Assembly (NCBI GenBank): GCA_015231815.1
Contig: JADGAW010000131.1
Span: 1 to 6,270 of the forward strand
Direction of reading: 5' to 3'
DNA length: 6,270 bases
Source of the DNA: Nitrospinota bacterium
GTDB taxonomy: Bacteria; Nitrospinota_A; JADGAW01
Shown here one piece after another: positions 1 to 6,026 of the stretch. The notes below the pieces were generated by a model. That model was not told the DNA's origin and searched no databases. It was given only the letters and a program-made list of their open reading frames with translations. Position numbers and translations under genes: made by a program. Positions within the stretch are counted from its first letter, which is position 1; each line of letters opens with the position of its first letter.

Positions 1-82
1 AAAAATTTATACTAACCCTATGAAGTGTTATGGTTAAGGTAAAATATTCACTTGATTAAAATTCTTTTTTTAGGAGACTACC

Positions 83-1804
83 ATGACTATTGAACGATAC
101 TATAAATGGCTTGATGAAAAGGGAAATTATTTCATCCCCGTTACTATTGAGGGGGAATCTTTAATTAACAACAGAACTTTAAATAAAGGTACTGCTTTTT
201 CTCTTCGGGAAAGAAAAGAACTGGGACTTGAAGGGCTTGTTCCCGATCATGTTTCATCGATGGATGAGCAGCTTGTGCGGGTCCGTGAGGGGTTAAATCG
301 TCGTAAATCCCCTTTGGGCAAGTATAACTTTCTAAGGTCATTGCAGGATCGTAATGAAACACTTTTCTATGCGCTGGTAAACGCCAATGTTGAAGAAATA
401 ATACCTATAATTTACACTCCGACAGTTGGATTGGCCTGTCAGCAATTTAGTCATCTTTACAAAAAGGCACGGGGTCTTTATATAACACCGAAGAATGTTG
501 ACTCAATGCACGAAATGGTGCAGCATTTTCCATCGAAAAATATAGAGATTATTGTTGCCACAGATAATCAGGGAATTTTGGGTCTTGGCGACCTTGGTAT
601 TGGTGGTATGGGAATTCCCATAGGAAAATTATCCCTTTATACTCTTGGAGCTGGAATTCATCCTGCCTGCTGTTTGCCTATTACTCTTGATGTTGGAACG
701 AATAATGAAGAGCTTCTTAATGACCCTTTATATCTTGGACTACCTCAAAAAAGACTTAAAGGAGAAGAATACGCTAACTTTATAGAAAAATTTGTTGAGA
801 ATATCAAAAGGTTTTTTCCGGGATCTGTATTACAGTGGGAAGATTTCAGTAAGCAAAATGCATTTACCAACCTCGATACCTACAGAAACGCCCTTCCCTC
901 CTTTAATGATGATATTCAGGGAACGGGTGCAGTTACCTTGGCAGGTATTATTAATGCCATGAAAATAAAAAAAGAAAAACTGGCAGATCAGGTTTATGCA
1001 ATACATGGTGCTGGAGCTGGAGGTATAGGGGTTGCCCGTCAAATTCATGCGGCACTGGTAAAAGAAGGCCTTGACTCAAAATCTGCCTTTGAGCGGATAT
1101 TTGTTCTTGACAGTAAAGGTGTTGTTCTCAGTGATTGTACCGACCATGTAGTTGATGATTATAAAAAGCATTTCGCAAAACCCAAGTCAATTGCAGCAAA
1201 CTGGAAACTAAACAACCCTTGTGGTATTTCACTTCTGGAACTTCTTGAAAATGTAAAAGTAAGCGTTTTAATTGGAACTTCAGGGCAAACGGGAGCTTTT
1301 AATGAGCACATCATTCGGCAGATGGTAAGGAACACAGACAGACCAGTAATTTTCCCGCTTTCAAACCCAACGGCAAACTGTGAGGCACTTCCAGAAGATA
1401 TTTATCGTATTTCTGATGGTAAGGCAATTGTAGCAACGGGTAGTCCTTTTGGTAATGTTAATCATGCGGGGAAAAACTATAGAGTCGGACAGGGAAATAA
1501 TGTTTTTATTTTTCCAGGAGTTGGCTTGGCAGCAATTATCGGAAAAACTAAGTTTATTAGTAATGATATTTTCACCACTTCGGCCTATGCACTGGCTGAT
1601 TGCACAACAGGAGCAGATCTTGCCGAAAATGCAGTATTTCCAAGAATTAAGGACTTGCAAGACGTATCAGTAAAAGTTGCGGAAGCCTGCTTAAAAGAAA
1701 TCATTAGAACAGAACCGGGATGTAGTATAAAACCTGATGACGTTCATGAAGTAATTAAAAAATCAATGTGGAAACCGGAATACCTTCCCTATAAAAGGGT
1801 TTAA
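83..1804 (+). CDS. maeA: NAD-dependent malic enzyme (oxaloacetate-decarboxylating malate dehydrogenase)
   Basis: Cytoplasmic enzyme that oxidatively decarboxylates malate to pyruvate and CO2, reducing NAD(P)+ and linking the TCA cycle to pyruvate. The 573-residue length matches the large SfcA/MaeA type (about 565 aa). The N-terminal malic domain carries the signature YTPTVGLACQ with catalytic Tyr111, and GIPIGK with the likely general base Lys182. Predicted divalent-metal ligands are Glu253 and Asp254 (QWEDF) and Asp277 (DDIQGTG). The C-terminal Rossmann domain has GAGAGGIG at about 309-316, followed by Asp343 (FVLDSKG), which suits NAD better than NADP; this cofactor preference is inferred. 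SNPTANCEA (427-435) and FIFPGVGL (475-482) are further conserved blocks. The start is supported by AGGAG at 72-76, six bases before ATG. It is complete, with no missing key residue seen, and heads an apparent two-gene operon with tsaD. Confidence 0.95.
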   Translation: MTIERYYKWLDEKGNYFIPVTIEGESLINNRTLNKGTAFSLRERKELGLEGLVPDHVSSMDEQLVRVREGLNRRKSPLGKYNFLRSLQDRNETLFYALVNANVEEIIPIIYTPTVGLACQQFSHLYKKARGLYITPKNVDSMHEMVQHFPSKNIEIIVATDNQGILGLGDLGIGGMGIPIGKLSLYTLGAGIHPACCLPITLDVGTNNEELLNDPLYLGLPQKRLKGEEYANFIEKFVENIKRFFPGSVLQWEDFSKQNAFTNLDTYRNALPSFNDDIQGTGAVTLAGIINAMKIKKEKLADQVYAIHGAGAGGIGVARQIHAALVKEGLDSKSAFERIFVLDSKGVVLSDCTDHVVDDYKKHFAKPKSIAANWKLNNPCGISLLELLENVKVSVLIGTSGQTGAFNEHIIRQMVRNTDRPVIFPLSNPTANCEALPEDIYRISDGKAIVATGSPFGNVNHAGKNYRVGQGNNVFIFPGVGLAAIIGKTKFISNDIFTTSAYALADCTTGADLAENAVFPRIKDLQDVSVKVAEACLKEIIRTEPGCSIKPDDVHEVIKKSMWKPEYLPYKRV

Positions 1805-1810
1805 CCATCA

Positions 1811-2830
1811 ATGATTTTAGCGATTGACACTTCCTGTGACGATACTTCAGCTGCGGTTGTTACTACCTCGTCACAGGTTCTTTCCAACATAATTTCCAGT
1901 CAGATAGATTTACATAAACCCTTTGGAGGAGTTGTTCCTGAGCTTGCATGCCGGTTTCATGTTGAGTACATTGATAACGTTGTACAAAAGGCACTTGATA
2001 CCGCCAATGTTTCTTTAGATGAAATTACCTCTATTGCCCCTACAGTGGGTCCGGGCTTATCTCCAGCCCTGTTGATTGGAATTTCCTTTTCAAAAGGTCT
2101 TGCTGAATCAAGGGATATCTTTTTGTTGCCTCAAAATCATATAGAAAGTCACCTTTTGTCTCCTTTTATTGGTTTGGAGTTGGAACCAAAAAACTGTATC
2201 GGATTGATAATTTCTGGAGGTCATACCGAGTTGTACCATATTAAATCCATTCATGACTACACTCTTTTAGGTTCTACAAAAGATGACGCAGTTGGGGAAG
2301 CATTTGATAAAGTAGCAAAAATGTTGGAACTGGGGTATCCTGGAGGACCAAAAATCGAAGAGTTGTCAATAAAGGGAGATGAAGAAGCAATACAGTTTCC
2401 CCGACCGATGATTCAAGAAAAAAGTTGTGACTTTAGTTTTAGTGGTTTAAAAACAGCCGTTATGGTTTATTTGAGAAAAAACAACTCCTTTAACCTAAAC
2501 AATGTCTGTGCTTCTTTTCAAAAAGCAGTATTGGACACCCTGATTTCTAAAACAGAAAGAGCGATACATAAAACCGGGGCAAATCAGCTTGCAATCGGGG
2601 GTGGGGTTTCCTGTAATAATTACCTTCGTAGGTATATGACAGAATTTTTTCAAAAAAAGGGAATTGACATATTTTTTTCCAGACCGGAACATTGTACAGA
2701 TAATGCCGCAATGATAGGTTTTACTGCCTCAAAATATATTCAAAAAGGGCTAAAGGTTTTAGACAGAGAAATTGATGCAAACCCCAATCTTTCTTTAAAA
2801 GGGTTTCACTCTCAGTTTTTCAATCTTTAG
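1811..2830 (+). CDS. tsaD: tRNA N6-adenosine threonylcarbamoyltransferase TsaD (Gcp/YgjD/Kae1 family)
   Basis: TsaD transfers the threonylcarbamoyl group from TC-AMP to A37 of tRNAs reading ANN codons, giving t6A, and works with TsaB and TsaE in the cytoplasm. At 339 aa it is full length for the family. It opens with the ASKHA phosphate-binding motif AIDTSCDDTS (4-13), then PELACRFH (43-50). The metal-binding pair is His110 and His114 in HIESH; the family usually has HIEGH, so Gly to Ser is a mild variation. SGGHTEL (135-141), DDAVGEAFDK (158-167), FSFSGLKTAV (208-217), GGGVSCNN (263-270) and CTDNAAMIG (295-303, metal ligand Asp297) follow in the expected order. The ATG lies 6 nt after the malic enzyme stop. 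The only Shine-Dalgarno candidate, AAAAGGG at 1793-1799, is 11 nt away, so translation is probably coupled to the upstream gene. I saw no hairpin terminator in the 33 nt before the convergent neighbour. Confidence 0.96.
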   Translation: MILAIDTSCDDTSAAVVTTSSQVLSNIISSQIDLHKPFGGVVPELACRFHVEYIDNVVQKALDTANVSLDEITSIAPTVGPGLSPALLIGISFSKGLAESRDIFLLPQNHIESHLLSPFIGLELEPKNCIGLIISGGHTELYHIKSIHDYTLLGSTKDDAVGEAFDKVAKMLELGYPGGPKIEELSIKGDEEAIQFPRPMIQEKSCDFSFSGLKTAVMVYLRKNNSFNLNNVCASFQKAVLDTLISKTERAIHKTGANQLAIGGGVSCNNYLRRYMTEFFQKKGIDIFFSRPEHCTDNAAMIGFTASKYIQKGLKVLDREIDANPNLSLKGFHSQFFNL

Positions 2831-2863
2831 CAAGGCAAGTTTATCTTACGAAGGAATTCCACT

Positions 2864-3241
2864 CTAATGGGAGGACATATATTGCAGTGCTTCTTCTTCA
2901 GTCTTAACAACTGGAGCTACGTGATGAATACAACTAATTTTTATGGCATCTTCAATATGGTGCTCAAGTCCGAACAAAATAACTTTTGTATTTAAGGAGG
3001 AGGCTTTTTTAATACAGGAGGTAATTGTGTTAATACCGATACTGTTTATATAAGTAAGTTTACTTAAGTCAAGCAAAAAAAACTTTATACCTTCCTTGTA
3101 GTTACTTTCTATAAGAGCATCAAGCTCCTTATTTTCATTATATTTTGAGAGTTTTTCACTTATTGAAACTTTAATATAATTATCGTCAGGTTTTGATTTC
3201 GATATTGCAAGGATCATTGTTTTAGCAATACAGGTTAGCAC
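2864..3241 (-). CDS. Single-domain STAS protein (anti-anti-sigma factor-like)
   Basis: A 125-residue protein consisting of one STAS domain, the fold of SpoIIAA/RsbV anti-sigma-factor antagonists. The diagnostic part is the strand-turn-helix segment LLDLSKLTYINSIGIN (56-71), whose Ser67 is at the position phosphorylated by partner kinases in SpoIIAA/RsbV. A second typical stretch is KVILFGL (86-92), and the usual ending 'TEEEALQYM' (114-122) is present. No kinase, phosphatase, sigma factor or transporter partner is in the window, so the pathway is unknown. I prefer the GTG start at 3241: minus-strand GGTGG (3249-3253) sits 7 nt upstream, while the in-frame ATG at 3217 has no ribosome binding site. 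If the ATG is used, the protein is 117 aa. It converges on tsaD and is divergent from ndk. Fold assignment is firm; role is not. Confidence 0.85.
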   Translation of the reverse strand: MLTCIAKTMILAISKSKPDDNYIKVSISEKLSKYNENKELDALIESNYKEGIKFFLLDLSKLTYINSIGINTITSCIKKASSLNTKVILFGLEHHIEDAIKISCIHHVAPVVKTEEEALQYMSSH

Positions 3242-3248
3242 TACATTT

Positions 3249-3253
3249 CCACC
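3249..3253 (-). promoter_or_regulatory. Ribosome binding site deciding the GTG start of the STAS gene
   Basis: Plus-strand CCACC reads GGTGG on the minus strand, 7 nt before the GTG at 3241. The alternative ATG at 3217 is preceded by ACCTGTATTGCTAAAACA, which has no purine-rich site, so this site favours the longer product. It is an imperfect Shine-Dalgarno (GGTGG for GGAGG). Confidence 0.45.
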
Positions 3254-3260
3254 GCAAATA

Positions 3261-3272
3261 ATTATAATTATA
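3261..3272 (-). promoter_or_regulatory. Candidate -10 region for the STAS gene
   Basis: Two overlap-free copies of the consensus -10 hexamer TATAAT lie end to end on the minus strand (3272-3267 and 3266-3261), 20-30 nt before the GTG start. No convincing -35 hexamer is seen 16-18 nt upstream of either copy. The stretch is very AT-rich, so chance occurrence is possible and the assignment is tentative. Confidence 0.3.
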
Positions 3273-3339
3273 TACCAACAAACGGTATGAAAGTATTCTA
3301 TTGATGCACATCATACATTATTAAAATTAGCATAAATAA

Positions 3340-3363
3340 GCTAAAATATCCGCCATTTTTAGC
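3340..3363 (+). repeat. Inverted repeat in the ndk upstream region
   Basis: GCTAAAA (3340-3346) pairs with TTTTAGC (3357-3363) around a 10-nt loop, 35 nt before the ndk start. The left arm also pairs with TTAGC at 3327-3331 (GCTAA at 3340-3344), giving two alternative small hairpins or a palindromic operator-like site. Stems are AT-rich and short, so a regulatory role is only a possibility. Confidence 0.3.
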
Positions 3364-3398
3364 TCGTTAACTATTAATTACAAAGAAAGGAACACAAA

Positions 3399-3818
3399 AT
3401 GGAAATGACTTTTGGAATTATCAAGCCTGATGCGGTAAAAAAGGGCAATATTGGGGCAATTCTCAATAGAATTAATGAAAAAGGGTTTAAAGTAGTTGCC
3501 ATGAAAATGATACAAATGTCAGCAAGCGATGCCGGTGGTTTTTATGAAGTTCATAAAGAAAGACCTTTTTACAACGACCTGGTTGAATTCATGATTTCTG
3601 GACCAGTGGTTGTTATGGCTCTTGAAAAAAATGATGCTGTTAAAGGTTGGAGGGATTTAATGGGAGCAACTAACCCAAAGGAAGCGGCAGAAGGTACTAT
3701 AAGGAAAGATTTTGCGGAAAGCATTGACGCAAACGCAGTTCATGGTTCTGATTCCCTTGAAAATGCAGCTATTGAAGTTAGTTACTTCTTCAGCAAAACA
3801 GAGCTTGTTAATCAATAA
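3399..3818 (+). CDS. ndk: Nucleoside diphosphate kinase
   Basis: Ndk moves the gamma-phosphate from ATP to other nucleoside diphosphates through a phosphohistidine intermediate, balancing cytoplasmic NTP and dNTP pools. The 139-residue length is normal for bacterial enzymes. The active-site signature NAVHGSD (112-118) holds the phosphorylated His115. By position, the other conserved active-site residues are present: Lys9 (IIKPDA), Tyr49, Arg85 (GWRDLMG), Thr91 (GATNP), Arg102 (GTIRKDF) and Asn112. The start is well placed, with AAAGGAA at 3386-3392 shortly before ATG. It appears monocistronic, being divergent from the STAS gene and closed by a strong hairpin just after its stop. It looks complete and functional. 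Confidence 0.97.
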   Translation: MEMTFGIIKPDAVKKGNIGAILNRINEKGFKVVAMKMIQMSASDAGGFYEVHKERPFYNDLVEFMISGPVVVMALEKNDAVKGWRDLMGATNPKEAAEGTIRKDFAESIDANAVHGSDSLENAAIEVSYFFSKTELVNQ

Positions 3819-3827
3819 CGAAAAACA

Positions 3828-3872
3828 TACAACCCCTAATTCAAGTAGTTAGGGGTTGTAAATCGTCTTTTT
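3828..3872 (+). terminator. Hairpin terminator after ndk
   Basis: A perfect 12-bp inverted repeat (3828-3839 with 3849-3860, core AACCCCTAA/TTAGGGGTT) encloses a 9-nt loop, 9 nt after the ndk stop. On the plus strand the T-run (TTTTT, 3868-3872) is 7 nt beyond the stem, further than ideal. On the minus strand TTTTT (3825-3821) follows almost directly, so it may work in both directions. The strong stem and its position make termination of ndk likely. Confidence 0.75.
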
Positions 3873-3935
3873 CCATCCGACACGAGTTCCTCTCTTAAGA
3901 ATCAATTTTTCTTCAACCAGTTCCTTTATTCTAGA

Positions 3936-4901
3936 TTAATTACTTTTTATCATGCTGATACCAGTGAAGTTATTGATGTACTTAATGGGCTTTATCCTAT
4001 CAACCAAAACACTGGGGAAAGAGCAATTAAATTTGCTCAACAGGCAGCTACAAATACAATCTATCTAAGTGGTCCAAGGAGTGAGGTACAAAAGACGATG
4101 AGATTTCTCATGCAAATTGATCTGGAACCTGACCAGATAGTTATTGAAGCTCTTGTGGTTGAATTCTCCAGAGATGCATTAGACCAATTAACATCTCAGC
4201 TTCAAAATGCTGCTACAGGGGAATTGTCCAATATTAATACAAACTTTGGTTCAACGGTCAATAATGCTCTGACCTTTACCCGGACTTCGGGTCTGACTTC
4301 TACCTATTCTTTTACCGCTATAATTAACCTTCTTGCTTCTAAAGATAAAGCAAGGATTCTTTCACGACCTTACTTATCTACAATTAGTGGTAAAACCTCA
4401 TCAATTAACATTTCAAGTGACCGTTATGTTGTGGTACAACAGGCCCAGCAAGGAGCATCAGTAACAACTACAGATCCTGTTTCATCAGGAATATTAATGT
4501 CTATTACTCCTTTTGTAAGAGATGATGGAAGGGTGCGGGTTGATGTTGATGTGGAAGATTCCAGCTTTGTCCCAACTGTAGGTAACGTTGCTGTTGAAGT
4601 TGATAAAAAGAAAGCGACTACAAGTATGCTCGTTGATGATGGGCAGTCAATAATTATTGGTGGGCTAACATCAAAGAGTATTGCTGAATCAAATGCGGGA
4701 ATTCCTTGGTTAAGACATATTCCCGGACTAAACCTTCTTTTTTCTTCTCAACAAGAAACCATGGGAGAACGTGAAGTGATGATTTACATAACTCCGAGGG
4801 TTTGGAAGCCGAACCTTGTGATCCCTCTAGATGAAAAGGATGCACTTTCATTGAAAGATAAAGATAACAATCTGACAGGTTGGGAAAAAATCGTTAAATA
4901 G
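3936..4901 (+). pseudogene. 5'-truncated secretin (type II/III secretion or type IV pilus outer-membrane channel), C-terminal part
   Basis: Secretins form the multimeric outer-membrane gate of type II and III secretion systems and type IV pili. Secretin-like sequence starts near 3936 with a partial N-domain repeat (FYHADTSEVIDVLNG, then ATNTIYLSGPRSEVQ). It runs in one frame through IVIEALVVEFS (4137-4169), ARILSRPYL, GILMSITPF, the secretin core DGQSIIIGGL (4638-4667), GIPWLRHIPGLNLLF (4698-4742) and EVMIYITPRV to the TAG stop. The first in-frame ATG is 4098, but conserved coding sequence already precedes it, so that ATG is internal. The frame is open back to a TAG at 3846, inside the ndk terminator, with no ATG, GTG or TTG start. 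The signal peptide and most periplasmic N-domains of a full secretin (usually 450-700 aa) are missing; about 320 codons remain, without internal stops. Exact subfamily (GspD, PilQ, MshL or Tad type) is not resolved. Translation from 4098 would give 267 aa, unlikely to assemble normally. Confidence 0.75.
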
Positions 4902-4963
4902 ATTTCCTAAATGTAAATATTTTATAAAGAAAAATAGCCCTGACCTAAGCCGATATCACCACT

Positions 4964-5386
4964 CTATGGTTTCATTTGCAAATTCTTAAAACCACATCCA
5001 CCACCACTATATCTGAGGCTTTCAACAATCATTTCACTATCATTGGTTATGAAGAAATGATTGCCTGCAGGGTTAAATCCACCTTGAAAATCAAAACATG
5101 TCTTGCTTATAATCGTTTGCGAACCTTTATTAAAGCAATTAAAGCCATCAAAATAGGTAGCGACTAACTTAACACTCGTACCATTGGGTCTTGGCTTCAA
5201 ACAAATACATCCGGTATAACCTGCTTTAGCCAATATTTGTTTGGACCAATCTTTTTTTACTATACCCCCTGGAGCAAAAGTTCCTCCATTTACACAACCA
5301 GCATAAGCATCAACCATAGTAATAAGTAATAAATACAGGACTGCAATTCCTGTTATCAATGTATAGCTTGTTTTTTTTAAAAACAC
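4964..5386 (-). CDS. Small exported cysteine-rich protein of unknown function (second gene of pair)
   Basis: I do not recognise this family. The start is GTG at 5386, giving 140 aa, because a perfect AAGGAGG (minus strand, 5398-5392) lies 5 nt upstream. An upstream in-frame TTG at 5413 would put that site inside the gene. The product begins with a clear Sec signal peptide: MFLKK, a hydrophobic core to about residue 24, and a likely signal peptidase I site after AYA (27-29). The mature part, about 111 residues, has six cysteines (31, 60, 62, 84, 97, 131), suggesting periplasmic or extracellular disulfides. Visible motifs are CVNGGTFAPGG near the mature N-terminus, GCICL (59-63) and GGGCGFKN near the end. 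It lies 30 nt behind the gene at 5417-5797, so the two are probably co-transcribed. Cys31 just after the cleavage region (YAGC) only loosely resembles a lipobox. Confidence 0.75.
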   Translation of the reverse strand: MFLKKTSYTLITGIAVLYLLLITMVDAYAGCVNGGTFAPGGIVKKDWSKQILAKAGYTGCICLKPRPNGTSVKLVATYFDGFNCFNKGSQTIISKTCFDFQGGFNPAGNHFFITNDSEMIVESLRYSGGGCGFKNLQMKP

Positions 5387-5391
5387 TTTTT

Positions 5392-5398
5392 CCTCCTT
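5392..5398 (-). promoter_or_regulatory. Ribosome binding site fixing the GTG start at 5386
   Basis: Minus-strand AAGGAGG is a full-consensus Shine-Dalgarno, separated by five A residues from the GTG at 5386. It moves the start 9 codons downstream of the longest possible frame (TTG at 5413), and the shorter product begins with a textbook signal peptide. Confidence 0.75.
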
Positions 5399-5416
5399 GA
5401 GATAATGAAACAATTA

Positions 5417-5797
5417 CTAACACATCTTTAGTTCATTGCAGTAACAAGTATCACCTTTTCCTAATGTGGATTTATACCACGCATAAGCTCCATCAGCTAC
5501 CTCCACATCATAAACGCCAATATATTTAAAACATCTTTTATGACCTGGTTGTATTGTAACCTCTCCTCTTATTGCACCTACAACAGTTTTTGATCGAAAT
5601 TTGCTTGTTTTACCATCTTTGGCACTTACCGTGATACAAAGGCACCCTTTACTTGCATCTGTTGCACCAATAATTCCGCCAGCACTTGGGTCACCCACGG
5701 AAAAAGCTTGATGCCATTCTGCATGAGAAAAAGCTGGCAAGAATATTAAAGTGATAAAAAGAAATAAAAAATGTTTAAGAAAAGATTGGGTTTTCAT
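5417..5797 (-). CDS. Small exported cysteine-rich protein of unknown function (first gene of pair)
   Basis: No family is recognised. The 126-residue product has a strong N-terminal signal peptide: a basic start (MKTQSFLKH), a Phe/Leu-rich core, and a probable signal peptidase I site after SHA (24-26). This leaves a mature protein of about 100 residues. The mature chain has six cysteines (52, 54, 89, 118, 120, 126), an even number suited to disulfides, including C-x-C pairs at 52/54 and 118/120 and a C-terminal Cys. The start is well supported by AGGAGG on the minus strand (5808-5803), 5 nt before ATG. It is the first gene of an apparent two-gene operon. Its KGCLCI block and ending (CYCNELKMC) resemble TGCICL and the ending (CGFKNLQMKP) of the downstream gene, so the two may be diverged tandem duplicates. 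A secreted or periplasmic location is well supported; function is unknown. Confidence 0.8.
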   Translation of the reverse strand: MKTQSFLKHFLFLFITLIFLPAFSHAEWHQAFSVGDPSAGGIIGATDASKGCLCITVSAKDGKTSKFRSKTVVGAIRGEVTIQPGHKRCFKYIGVYDVEVADGAYAWYKSTLGKGDTCYCNELKMC

Positions 5798-5829
5798 GAA
5801 AACCTCCTGTTACAAGTTAGTTTTATTTT

Positions 5830-5835
5830 ATTGTA
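5830..5835 (-). promoter_or_regulatory. Candidate -10 hexamer for the exported-protein pair
   Basis: Minus-strand TACAAT matches the sigma70 -10 consensus at five of six positions, about 33 nt before the ATG at 5797. No good -35 is present; ATGACT lies 17 nt upstream. It is the best candidate in the leader, but such hexamers are common in AT-rich DNA. Confidence 0.25.
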
Positions 5836-5878
5836 ATACTTTTGAACATTAAAGTCATAAAAAACTTCATCTCAAACT

Positions 5879-5896
5879 TGTACACTAACTGTACAC
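5879..5896 (-). repeat. Direct repeat TGTACAC, 11-bp spacing, upstream of the exported-protein pair
   Basis: TGTACAC occurs at 5879-5885 and again at 5890-5896 on the plus strand. Starts are 11 bp apart, about one helical turn, so both copies face the same side of the DNA. TGTACA is itself palindromic, a form common in regulator half-sites. The copies lie 82-99 nt before the ATG at 5797, upstream of any likely promoter. A role as an activator or repressor site is inferred. Confidence 0.35.
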
Positions 5897-5906
5897 CAGA
5901 CAAGGG

Positions 5907-5943
5907 AAAAAACGGGGTAACAAGGGGAAAAATGTTACCCCGT
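5907..5943 (-). terminator. Rho-independent terminator for the minus-strand gene ending at 6027
   Basis: A perfect 11-bp stem, ACGGGGTAACA (5912-5922) with TGTTACCCCGT (5933-5943), encloses a 10-nt loop. Read on the minus strand it ends directly in a run of six T (5912-5907). On the plus strand no T-run follows, so it acts on minus-strand transcripts, stopping those from the partial gene about 85 nt upstream before they enter the exported-protein pair. Confidence 0.85.
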
Positions 5944-6026
5944 AAAATAGCGAAATCCGCCTAATAAAGAGAAGAAAGGTAAATACCGTAAAACAAAAGT
6001 TTATAAAAAGTTCAATCTGAAAACCC

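Noticed and set aside
8..45. Promoter for the malic enzyme gene (TATACT at 8-13, TAAAAT at 40-45)
   Set aside because: Neither hexamer has a convincing -35 partner, and the window begins too close to judge.
1361..1660. A 99-codon minus-strand frame, and other open frames inside the malic enzyme gene
   Set aside because: They lie fully within a well-supported gene on the other strand or frame and show no recognisable domain or RBS.
2831..2863. Terminator between tsaD and the STAS gene
   Set aside because: Only the short palindrome GGAATTCC (2852-2859) is present, with no loop or T-run, so there is no supported intrinsic terminator.
4098..4901. A complete 267-residue gene starting at ATG 4098
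   Set aside because: Codons upstream of this ATG, back to about 3936, still read as secretin N-domain sequence in the same frame, so the ATG is internal. AAGGAG at 4076-4081 is 16 nt away and probably coincidental.
4902..4963. Terminator or repeat between the secretin remnant and the convergent exported-protein gene
   Set aside because: The 62 nt are AT-rich with no stable inverted repeat followed by a T-run on either strand.
4976..5167. Plus-strand frame of 63 codons opposite the exported-protein gene
   Set aside because: It is antisense to a gene with a signal peptide and strong RBS. Its low-complexity translation looks like a shadow frame.
5290..5300. Lipoprotein signal in the exported protein at 4964-5386 (YAGC, Cys31)
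   Set aside because: The -3 position is Tyr rather than Leu, Ile or Val, and a normal signal peptidase I site AYA precedes it. A lipoprotein is not excluded but is less likely.
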